The notes below the pieces were generated by a model that saw only the letters and a program-made list of their open reading frames with translations, searched no databases and was not told where the DNA came from. A DNA stretch of 64,000 nt from Cladorhizidae sp. MBARI D1340-BT2 (taxonomy: Eukaryota; Porifera; Demospongiae; Poecilosclerida; Cladorhizidae): assembly GCA_028752905.1 (NCBI GenBank), contig JAQNBH010000013.1, positions 27,537,239 through 27,601,238 on the forward strand, written 5' to 3'. The position numbers and the translations under genes are program-made. Positions within the stretch are counted from its first letter, which is position 1; every line of letters begins with the position of its first letter. This document shows positions 48,101 to 60,100 of the stretch, one piece after another.

Positions 48101-51100
48101 AAAGTGTATAAAACTTCAAGCACTTTGTCCATTAACCTCTGGAAAGTTTTGGGGATGACACAAGGCCAAAGGGCATGGTAATAAATTGATACTTGCCCCA
48201 TGGAGTGACAAAAGCTGTTTTTTCTTTACTAGACTCTTCCATAGGTACCTGGTAGTATCCCTTAGTTAAATCTAATGTGGTTATATTTATATACCTTGCC
48301 TTTCCTATCCCGTCAATCAGATCGTCAATATGTGGTAGCTGGTAAGGATCTCCACGAGTGACAGCATTCAATTTCCGGTAATCTACGCACAACCTCATCG
48401 ATCCTTCCTTCTTTGGTTACTAGCACTATGGGAGTAGCCCATGGACTACGTGATGGTTCGATGATTCCTTGATCCAACAAGTTCTCGATCTCTTCTCTCA
48501 AAAAATTCAGTGACTTATGTGCGAGTCGGTATGGAGGCAGTCGGATGGGTACATCATCTCCCGTAACAATACAATGTTCCACAAAGCTCGTTCTACCAGG
48601 AAGATCCTGGATTACATCCTGATACTCCTTCTTTAACTGTGTGAGTTGTTTCCTTCTTTAACTGTGTGAGTTGTTGCTGCTGTTCCAATGAGAGGTGGGT
48701 TTTTCTTTGTTCTCCACTTTTGAATCTTCCATGAAGGGATCGTCTAATTCGTCCAATGCGAGAAACAGAGCTGGAGTAGGTGACACCCATGACTTCATAC
48801 CATTGATGTGGAAAATATGGAATACCTCTTCCTTGTAGTTCCTAAATCTACTTTATAGGTCACTGGAGTCTATGACAATATAGGGTCCCTGCCACTCGCT
48901 ACTCAAATTGTCGGCTTTCCTGGGTATGAATACGAGAACAAAATCTCCAACTTGGAATTTTCGATGAGTTGTGTTCCTGTCGTGGTAATATTTGTGACTC
49001 TCTTTTTCCTTTGTCTCATTTTCTTTTTCTATTTGCTGTACTAGTTGTATGTTCTACTTTAGGCTTGTGATGTACTCTACCATGTTCACATCATTTGTCT
49101 CCTCTTTATTCTTCCAGAATTTGGCAAGTTCGTCCAAAGGTAAGCTCATCTCTCTTCCAAAGAGCAGGTGGAATGGAGAGAATCCTGTTGTGCTGTGTAC
49201 AGTCCCCCTGTACGCCCATAAGACAAAAGGTAGGCATTCTTTTCCATGAGTGGAGGTCAGTTTCTTCAGAAGCCTCTTCATTGTCGAGTTAAACCTCTCC
49301 ACCAAACCATCCGTTTGGGGGTGGTATGGGGAGGTCCTGATCTGATGGATCCCTGTCATCTCACAAAACTGTTTAACGGTCTTTTTGACACAAAGTTAAG
49401 AGGTCAATTCAGTTAACCACTGTTTCTGCTGTCATATTACATAGAGTCTGGCCACTTGGTCATATAATCCATTATAACTAGGACATATTTATTCCCGGCA
49501 GTTGTTCTTTTAAGAGGCCCAAATATGTCCATGGCAATGCGTTGAAAGGGTGCTTCATTATGGGTAGGAGTCAGGGAAACTGTTAACAGGAAACCTTCCA
49601 TGAACCATGGGAAGACGGAGGACTTACAGCTGGTGCTTAACCATGAACAAAGGAACCACCATGAACAAAGGAACCACCATGAACAAAGGAACCACCATGA
49701 ACAAAAGAAACCACCATGGACAAAGAAACCACCATGGACAAAGAAACCACCATGGACAAAGAAACCACCATGGACAAAGAAACCACCATGGACAAAGAAA
49801 CCACCATGGACAAAGAAACCACCATGGACAAAGAAACCACCATGGACAAAGAAACCACCATGGACAAAGAAACCACCATGGACAAAGAAACCACCATGGA
49901 CAAAGAAACCACCAGAGACTGGTGACCTCAAACTGAGTGCTATAAAAGAACATTGTAATTTAAATAAAGAGAGAGAAAAAACACTAAGAGAAGAACTGGA
50001 ACTGAACTTTGTAAGGAGGGATTATAGACTGTAAAGCTAGGCTTGTATGGTTATAATCTCTGTGTAATCTCTGTGTATGATTGCTGATTGAGTATATCAC
50101 TTATCTTATTAATATATATACCATTCTATTAATAAGAGGGATACAGCGACTACTGGAGTTGGCTGATTTCGGGTTGGATTGAGGATCACTAGTGAGGAGA
50201 GACTGGTGACCAAGGATCTAGCCTTCATATAAAATAGTGCCTCATGCCAATTAGTTAAAGGTTCTAATTGGATGAGAACTGATTTTATCACATTGGTGGC
50301 AGCGCGTAGGATATTACTTGCTTCATCCTTCGGGAGTGGTGCATATTTCTTTTGCTTATTATTAATACTTGTTTCATCCTTAGGGAGTGGTGCATATTTC
50401 TTTTCCTTATTATTTTAGTGGTTCTATGTGCTACTAATATCCCATATTATAGTGGTGTTGTGTATATTTCATAATTGTAGTGGAACTAATATCTCTTTTC
50501 TTCACTCTTGTCTCTCAACTCGTGTTTCTGGAGAAAGAAAAAGGGAAAAAATGTCACTCCCAGGAGAGGACCGACGGACAAGAAGCCAGACTACTCTGAG
50601 CTTTGCTACGCCCAGAGACACCATTGAGGAGGGGGAGGAGGATTCCCTCCACCACCACCAACCTTTTTCAACACCTGCTAACAGTCAACAGCAGGGGGTT
50701 TCGAGAACAGAGATGTTGGCTACATGGCTTCAAGCAGATGAAGCACGGGCACTGAGAGAGGATGGATCGCGAAGCGCAGTACCGCCGTGAAGACTGCGAC
50801 CGACAAGAACACCAAGAGCAACATCGCAGTGAAGACCGCAACTGACAAGAACGCCAAGAGCAACGATGGCAACAACTTTTGGCAGAAATGCGTAAACCGG
50901 CAAGGGAAGAACAATTACCCCCCATGCCTAAACCGACATTACACAAATATGTCGAGGGAATAGACGACATGGGTGCTTTTTTAGATACCTTTGATGTATA
51001 ACTGCTGAAGTAGGAGGGTGGCCAAGGAGACAGTGGACTGCCTGCCTACGTAGTTCATTGTCGGGACAGGGGATGCTGGCAGTGGTGTCATCATTGACTG

Positions 51101-54100
51101 CTATGGAACAGCAGGACTATGATGTTGTCAAAGCAACCCTGCTCTCTACATATCAAGTCTCCACAGAGAGTTACTGTTTGAAGTTAACTTCAACCAAGGG
51201 AACCCTGAGAATTGGTTCCGGGACCAAAAACAATCGTTTAATCGTTGGATTCAATCCAGTGGTAAGTCCCAATATGACACGTTATTAATCGAATTAACGT
51301 TGCAGAAACTTCCTCGATGGCTAGAAGCGAGAATGAGGCAGCTGAATCCAGTCTCTTATGAAGACCTGAAAGAAGCTGTAGTACGCTATCTGAGCTCATC
51401 CAGAGGAGAGAAGGAAGTAGCCACAACACAGAAACCTGAGCAGGAAAGTAGTTGGAGAAGCGCAACTAATGCGAGCCGCTACGCCAATGAGAGAGGCGGA
51501 CATTTTCCACCTAGCCGCAGGGATGACCGCTACAAAGGTAACACTAATAGTAGTATGATGCAAGGGAAAGAAGCTAAACCGCTGGAGTGTTATCGTTGTG
51601 GGAAACCTGGGCATATGAAAAGAGATTGTGTTGTCAAGTTGGAAAAAGCAAACTGTGGGATAATTAAATGTGAGAAAGTACCAGCTTGGTCTCGCAATGT
51701 GAAGGTCAATGGTAAACCAGCAGTAGCGTTGCTTGATACAGGGTGCACGAAGACCATAGTACATCCTAGGCACATACAAAAGACAGATTACCTACCATGG
51801 AAAATTGCATACGCCACAGCCAGTGCTCGAAAAACATATTTTACAGCAGCCAAGATGGTGTTACAAGTGGATGGAGACAAAAGGCTAGAGTTAGCTGTAG
51901 GAGTTTCAGGACATATAACTACTGACCTTTTGTTGGGGCATGATGTTCCCCATTTCCATAAGTATATTAGGGAAGCGATGGAGACAGAGTCCAAAAAAGA
52001 AGAAAACATTCTAACCACCACTGCAACCACAGAGTCAACGATGGTGACAACAAGGGCTCAGCAACAGGTGCAAACCCAGATCGACACTCAGTTGCAGCTT
52101 CACCAGCAGGAAGAGGAACCAGTCACGCACTCTCTTGACTCTGAGGGAAGTGGAAGTGAGATGGAAGAGGATGTATCTGAAGAGTCTAATCCAGTGGCAG
52201 CTGTATCAGTGGAGTCCGAAGTTGAGGAGGATATAGAACCAGTAGGTGAGACTATTCCTCTGCAGGTCACAAGGGACGACTCAAGGAGCACAGAAGTAAT
52301 GAGCATTGATGCAATCTCACCTGAACAACTGCAGCAGGAGCAGCTGAAGGACAGCCATGGTCGATTGGCTAGATGGGCTTTATCATTCAAGCCTATGACT
52401 TTCTGATCTCTCATAGATCTGGTTCAGCAAATACAAATGCCGACTGCCTTAGTCGAGACCAAGGGTCTCGATCTAATGGGGGAGGAATGTCAGGGAAACC
52501 TTCCCTGACTGGTAACAGGAAACCTTCCATGAACCATGGGAAAGACGGAGGACCTACAGCTGGTGCTTAACCATGAACAAAGGAACCACCATGAACAAAG
52601 GAACCACCATGAACAAAAGAAACCACCATGGACAAAGAAACCACCATGGACAAAGAAACCACCATGGACAAAGAAACCACCATGGACAAAGAAACCACCA
52701 TGGACAAAGAAACCACCATGGACAAAGAAACCACCATGGACAAAGAAATCACCAGAGACTGGTGACTTCAAACTGAGTGCTATAAAAGAACATTATAAAG
52801 AGAGAGAAAAAGAGAAGAACTGGAACTGAACTTTGTAAGGATGGATTATAGACTGTAAAGCTAGGCTTGTATGGTTATAATCTGTGTAATCTCGGTGTAT
52901 GATTGCTGATTGAGTATATCACTTATCTTATTAATATATATACCATTATATTAATAAGAGGGATACAGCGACTACTGGAGTTGGCAGATTTGGGGCTGGA
53001 TTGAGGATCACTAGTGAGGAGAGACTGGTGACCAAGGATCTAGCCATCGTATAAAATAGTGTCTCATGCCAATTAGTAATCAGGAATAATGACTAGATGC
53101 TCTAGCCTTCATGACTAGATGAAAGGTTCTAATTGGATGAGAACTGATTTTATCACAGTAGGGAATGCAATGGGGCTCTACCTGCTACTGCTGGTCCAGC
53201 TCCCTGACACACACGGCATGATTTACACATTATTCCTACATCTTTAGCAATACCTGGCCAATCCATCCTGGTCCTGATAGCTTCAAGAGTTCTGGCCTGG
53301 CCAAAATGTCCTGCCATGGGGAGTTGTGGGCCATTTGTAAAATTCGGGTACGGGCAGCCTTGTGAACGATAATGAGCTTTTTCCCATTCTGGTGATAGGG
53401 CTATCTCATCAGTAATTCGTTCTCCCAAAAGAAAAGACTGCTTCCCTCTTTAGCTTTTTCTCTGATTTTATTTAGGATAGGACCTTATTTTTGTAGTACT
53501 CTTAGTTTCTAAAGAGATACCGTCTCAAAAATTGATTCATCTTCTTCTGAGTTCTGGTCTAGGGTTGTAGTAATACTTTCCATGTCAACATCTTCTTCTA
53601 GCTTATCTTCTAGTTCCACTGGTTGGATAACTGGGTTGTTATCCTATTGTTGTTGTTCCTGTTTCTGCCCGAGTTGGCTTTTTCTGCTTGTGCTCTGGTT
53701 GTGATCATCACCACTTCGTCATGTGCCATTGTTGTCTGCTCTCTTTCTTCCTGAACTGGGGTTGACTCTGCTTCAGTGTCCATCTCCTCTTTCAGAAACC
53801 TCTAAAAATGAGGAACATCTCGTCCCATTAACATGTCGATTCCAATGTGGGGAGATACCCCTGCTGCTAACTAAATGCACTTTTCCTCCACTTGCAGCTG
53901 GATCTTGGCTGCTGGAAACCATGTCTTCTTAGAGTTGTTCTGGCCATCGTCCTGCCTGAGCCGTGACTTCAAACGTTTGCAGAAAGGCACCCATGTCATC
54001 CACGCCCTCCTGAAATTTCTGCTGAGTTAGTTTAGGAGTGGGTGGAGGTGGCTCAACCACTGATGGTCTGTGGAACTCGACCAGATGTTGAAACAACCTC

Positions 54101-57100
54101 TCTTGTTGCTGGGATGCTTGTCGTCTATCCTCCTCATGCCTCTGTTCCTCCCTCTCTGTTCTCCGTTGATCCATTTGGAGCCATTGAGCCATAAACCGAT
54201 CTAAGGGTTCATTTGTGTCAGAGATAGATTCTAGAGGGGGAAGAGCCTCTGGATTGGTGTTCCAAAGACGATGAGATTCTCTACACGTTGTCGTTCTTCT
54301 GACATGACAACCTCAACACACTAAAAATAATATTTTTTCAAATTTACCAAAAAAACAAAAAACCAAAACAATATTAGCCTAGTTGACCAGGGGTTTGGTT
54401 TCACAAACTCTCTAGACCTAGCCTGAGTTGTTTCCCCTGTGCTATTACAGACTAGCTAAACTGTTGTCCGGGTTCTCTGTCACTAAGAGAATCTCACCGC
54501 TGCCACAACTGTCAGGCAGATATTTCTACTATCTCTAAGTAGTCTAGTATCCTGTGATGCCTAAACAACAAAACTCTGTTTAAGCCGAAATCAGCTTTCC
54601 TGCTGTCTCCCACTCACGAAGAGTATAAGAACTGTAGTAGGTTTAAATACTTTATCAATTAAATACAATATAAATAGTGCTAAATAATCATACACAAGTC
54701 TCAAACCAATATGTATGTCTCAAAACTAAACTAGCTCAGTTTATGCTATACATCTAAAACTCGCTATCTCTGTCACTCGCTCAAAACTCCTCTTTTTCCA
54801 TTTCTCATAGTTACTCTGCATGGGCACAGACTTGTTCAATCAATCAGTACTCCCGTATTCGACTCTGAAGGCTTCCTGGTCGTTCACGGAGTAATAATCT
54901 TTGTCATGCAGAGTCAATGTCTGACACCAAGTTAGGACGAATACCAGGGCTAAGAATATGAATAGGGTTAGGGAAATAGCAGGGGATAACACCAAGACAC
55001 TGGTCACTAAAGCTGTGATTAGTTCCATTGGAGGGGCCAAAGAAAGGGTGCAATAGATAAGAGCAAACTGACACCGCAATCTGATAGTACTAATATTGAC
55101 AACAGCTATCGACTACATAAGTGCAAACAAACTGTCATTCATACAAATGCATATACACGGACAGATTTGTGTATGGCAGGGGGGTAATTCCTTTGGGGTG
55201 GGTGGGTGATTGGGGCTGGGTGTGTTTTGTCCCCTCCCCACCCACCCACCCCAACCCCTTACCCCCCTACTTTTGGCAAACAGCTTCTTCTTTTTCCAAA
55301 CGATTTTCGCGCACCGCTGAAAGGTACCATCAGAAGTGATGTTGAAAAACAAAAACCGCATAGTAATGGTTAACACGTTCATGATTAATTAGTGCGAAAA
55401 TTGCAAGCTAGTACAATACTGATTGTTCTAGGCCACATGTATTTGAATATTCTAGAAGCTATCTAGTGCCGAGTGAATCGTGGCTAAAATACAAGACTCC
55501 TTGTTTAGTTATTGTCAAAGTACACACAAGAGACAAAGGGAGTTTGAGGACAAGGCAGGTCAAGACCAAGAATCAGATGACTCTGATCAACAAACTGATA
55601 CACAGGTTGAAGATAGCCGAGAAGAATCTGAACATGAATCTGAAGAATCTGAACATGCATGCCATCCATCACATATGATGTTATCATTGAACCCTGTGAT
55701 ACAAGAATGATCTTTCCCTTTAGAGAACTCTTGCATCCGACACCAAACTCTTAACCCGAAACTTATCCAAGCCCTTAGTTCAAGTCCTAGTTTGACCACA
55801 CACTTAGCCACTCTTAGTTAAATCAACTTTTCACTTTTATCTCAAGAGCGGCTGGTAAGTACTACTTCACACTTAGTATACAATAGATATTACATAACAG
55901 TCAATTCTTTGACAATAACAGTGTTCGAAAATAATCCTACTAACTGGTCTATCTCTAATAGGTCTCTAATCTCTCTCCCTGTCTGTCTTATTCTATCACT
56001 CATATTAACAGTCTCTTGGACACAGTTCCCTTGCACACGATTTTTGATCAGCATATTGTGACTGTTCAACCTGGGAAAACATCTGTTCTGCTGAACCAAC
56101 CAGGCCATATGATGAGCAGCTGAAGGAGCAGCTAAGAGTCAAAAGGAGGATAATAGGAAATGCCTCCTGAAAACCATCCAAAGTGTATTCCATCTCGCCT
56201 TTAAACTTAATATCCTGTGAATTCAGCTATCAATGACAGAGTCCTATCAGTGTTTCAGTCAAGATGAAGGGGGCGATACATTCCATAGATTCTCTCAAAA
56301 ACAACAAAAAGATCTGGTCCCTCATACCAGAGGTCATGTCCTTGGTCAAGTTTTGGTTATGCCAGGAACAAATATCAGCTCTGTGAACGTGCCAGTGCAC
56401 TGAGAAGGGCGAAGGCTTACCTCAGTACAACAATGTTGAACAACTGCCTCAATCATCTTAAGATATGCTCAGTGCATAAGGAATTCGCGAAGGAACTAAG
56501 CCTCAAGATAGTCACCAATGACTTTGTGGATATAGTAAAGAGGTGCTCATCCATCTTCAGCCACTCCATATAGCAGTAATAGAGGTGGATGAATACATCT
56601 TGTCCTTTATGTCTCTCTGACTCTCTCTCTCTAACTACTTAGGTCTTTATGATATTATATTTGGTCAGATCACATAATGATAGGGATAAAACTGCTATAT
56701 CAGTTTAAAAATCAGTTGAATTGCAAACCTATTATTTTTTTTAAACTTACTAGGGGAGTATCCCAGTCCCCACTATAGGGTGACCAGCATTACCGCTGCT
56801 TTTGGCCCCACAAGATTCAGATCTAAGTGAGATGGAGTTAGCCAACAAGAATGTGAGAGAAAATTCTAGATTACTTTTGTAGTCAATAAATATTGCTGAA
56901 GTGTATTACTTGGTTAAGATGACTTTATGCTACAAATTATATCTTTATTCACTAGAATCACGTTTGTACTTCTTACTGTTGTGGGTTTACTTAGCAGTTG
57001 TGTATGTTGTATCCAAGATGTTATATCATTTTCTGTGATAGTAATATCTACTGGTGTTGTCTTGGACTGTAAAGGATGCTGTTGTCTGAAGATATATTAT

Positions 57101-60100
57101 TATAAATAGAACTGTTACATTCCCTCGTCACCCTCGAATACATTGTTGTAGTCTGCAAGATCTTATCTGCAGTCCATGATTGTGAACCAGAGGAGCTAGA
57201 ACGAGGCAACCAAATAACTAAAGGAGCACTTTGAACCTCCCAGCCAAAAGACATGCTTCCAGGCTAAACTCCAAACACGTCGTCTAAAGAAGGATAAGAG
57301 TTAGATATATCTGTCTGATAAGATAAAGCATCCCCCATTTGGACAACATAACAAGAGAAAGACTGGCTGCAAACCCGTACCTGACTTTACTGCACCACCC
57401 GTATGACACATTTCAGACTCCCTAAATGCTAGATACAGCTACTCTGGAGCCGGTATCCTATCCTCTCTGAAGATAACTATTGCCTGGGTAGAGTCTGTAC
57501 TCGAGAAGATGACCAGAGTGCCATTTGTCCTGTAAGACGTGAGCCTAATAATAATTTAGCTGTTATGTTGAGGGACTAGTTGATATGTTGTAACAGCATG
57601 CTTGTAGAGGGGAAGCAACCCACCATTTAGGCGAAATGCTAACAATTCATGATCAGACCAGAGAGGGTATGGTAGGGGACTTAGAGGCTCCTTGCAACAA
57701 TGACAGGACCTCAGATGTTGGCAAAGTTGCTCCCTTCTACATCAACAGGTAAACTAGACACTGCCTGCACCAACTCCTTGTGCAGGGGGTTAACTAGTGA
57801 TGTAGTAGTGACTCAAATTCCATATATGATTACTTTAGTTTCACCTATAGGTGGTTAGAATGTCGAGGACTCAGTGAATGGTACAGGTATGCCTTTCTCT
57901 CTACTCATGAACATAGGAGCATCAGTTACATTGGTATGAAATGACACATTGGACGAGATATTCTCTATAACAAATGGCAGGTTGAGAACCTGGGCTATGC
58001 CACTGCAAGTTTATGGGTCAATAAAGGTGCTATATAGTACCACCAAGTTTCAAATGTTATTTCATGGTAGTGAGTTCCTCAACTACTCAAGTAATAATTT
58101 TGGGTGCTGACTTCCTAAAAAGATATCATTAAGGACAAGCTCAAATTTGGTGGCTGTGATCCATTGACGCTAAGCTTAAGACAATGCCCTGCGACAAGCA
58201 TGGAGGCAGACAGTGCAGTAGTGCAAGACCATTAAACTAATATTTTGGCTGAGATTTCACCAGTTCACAATGTAGTGTGTGTTTTGGAAGTCCCAAGGGG
58301 GCAAGGTTGCCAAGTGTGGAGGACTAGTGCTTAATACTTGAGTGATTCACAGTGGTTTTGAATGCTAGACCTCAGTAGCTACAGAGTCATGAAGAAAGAT
58401 AAACATAGGACTGCTTTCTGCAGAACTGAAAGTCTGCTCTAGTTCCTGGTTGTGCAATGTACCTGTAACATTCCAAAGGCTATTAGATTTGGTGTTAGCT
58501 GGCTTGCAGTGGTCATAACAGTCTAGTGTACATTGACAATGGGATGATTTGAAGAACGCGCAAACTAGAATGTTTCCCAGACTGACTTAATGCTACAATG
58601 TAAGAAATGCCACATCCTGAAGCATGAAGTTTAGTACGTAGGCCACATAGTTTCCAATAAAGGAGTTTCCCTTGACCAAGCTAAAATTGAAAAGATAGTC
58701 TAATGATCAATTCTGAAGTTTACCAAGGAGACAGTTTTGATTTGACTAGCTATTATCGTCGGTTTATGCAGGGTTTTCAAAAGACTCCTCCACTGATTGG
58801 TACAACATCTTCAAGTGGACCTCTGAGAGGCAGGCAATATTCCAAAATCTCAAGGAATGTCTCTGTTCTTCCCTGATTCAGTTTTACCCAGATTATTCTA
58901 AGTCAATTATCCTTGATACAGATGACAGTGATAGTTGTATAAGAGCTGTTTTGTCAGCATTATAAAGATGGTAATGAGTGCATGGTCAGTTGACTCTTTA
59001 CCAAAACCTGAATGCCAACACAGCGTCGTGAGTGGAGAACTTCTGGTTGTAATGGTTTTCACAAAGGACTTCAGACCATTTTTTAATGGCCACAAGTACT
59101 CTTCAAACAGACCATGCATCGCCCACTTGGCTCAGAAATTTTAAAGACCAGAAGGCCAAATGGCTAGATGGTTAGAGCAAATCCAAGAATATGATTTCCA
59201 CATTGCCACCAACAGGGCCACCAACATGCATATTCAGCTACACTCTCAAGAATTGATTGACCATGTAAGAATGCAGTCATGACGGTCATGTTGAACATCA
59301 AGAGTCAAGTATTACAGTATACTCTTTGGCATCTGATTAAGACCTCACTTGGCTGCGGTCAGATGACTCATTAATATGACCAGTTATTCAAGCCAAACTA
59401 TCAAAGGAAAGAAAGAAATATTCAGAATCGGAAATGAGATTCTTAGCTGGCCTGCACATCGATTATTTCAGATCTGGAACCAGCTCAGTTTATAAGCCTA
59501 AAGAGAAATTATCTGACATGTCTTTTTTGCTATTTGCCTGCAGTTACAATTGAAAGGGTGGTTACTATTACCAATTGGGTAAGTGAAACTCATTATAATT
59601 GAAGGGGAATTTACAATCGCAGGGGCAGTTACAATTGGAGGAGCAGTTTCTAATAGAGGAGTTACGGAATATCATACTCAATGCACACACATGCTAAACT
59701 TGCTCAAGCTGGAACTATTCATATATTAAAGGTAATTTAAAAATACAATAATAAAAACAACAACAATACTAAAGAAGGGTAGAGAATAGAGCCAAAATGT
59801 CAAAAAAAACAAAAATAAATTTAAGTTGATTATCAAAAATATCTTGCAAATATTAGTAACAATGATAGTAAAATCAAAATCAATTCTTACTTCAATCTCC
59901 ATAAATGCAGACTCCAAGTCTGTGTCTATTGACAGTGTAACAAGCCTGACCACAACAGGGTCAGGTCTGACTGACAGCCGAAAGCTAGGGACAGTGAAGT
60001 CAGGAGGAGGGGCATTATCCAGCCTCAATTCATACCAAACCATGCCTGTACTGGCTTTCACCACAGGAGCTATGCAGGTGAGGGTAGAGCTGTACACAAT

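Larger units (their letters stand above)
49569..53157 (+). mobile_element. LTR retrotransposon C, nested in B, internally deleted (gag-NC-PR only)
   Basis: LTRs 49,569-50,292 and 52,488-53,157 are direct repeats flanked by GTAGG. A primer-site-like TGGTGGCAGCG follows the 5' LTR and a GGGGGAGGAA tract precedes the 3' LTR. The interior has gag (50,551-51,300, frameshifted) and a 368-codon frame (51,300-52,406) with zinc knuckle, protease and an acidic spacer. That frame fuses abruptly to the last residues of RNase H ([13 protein letters not shown], then, after a shift, [14 protein letters not shown]). Integrase, RT and most of RNase H are gone. RNase H remnants next to the 3' LTR imply the same Gmr1-like order. 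Confidence 0.85.
46852..54926 (-). mobile_element. LTR retrotransposon B, Gmr1-like order, interrupted by element C
   Basis: LTRs at 46,852-47,267 and 54,510-54,926 run TGTCAG...CTGACA and are flanked by the 5-bp duplication CCAAG (46,847-46,851; 54,927-54,931). On the minus strand the order is gag (54.3-53.93 kb), protease tail (about 53.9-53.8), integrase zinc-binding (53.43-53.16), integrase core (49.56-49.05), GPY-like C-terminus (about 48.95-48.8), RT (48.6-47.7) and RNase H (47.71-47.2). A polypurine tract (AAGGAAGGGGAGA, 47,268-47,280) adjoins the LTR. Integrase precedes RT. A deletion removes gag-NC-protease sequence between about 53,940 and 53,935. Subtracting the insert leaves about 4.5 kb. 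Confidence 0.85.

Noticed and set aside
49437..50034. Long repetitive open frames through the 18-bp array (for example 164 codons minus, 144 and 109 codons plus)
   Set aside because: An 18-bp tandem unit without stops keeps several frames open automatically. The frames only encode the repeat and lie inside LTRs.
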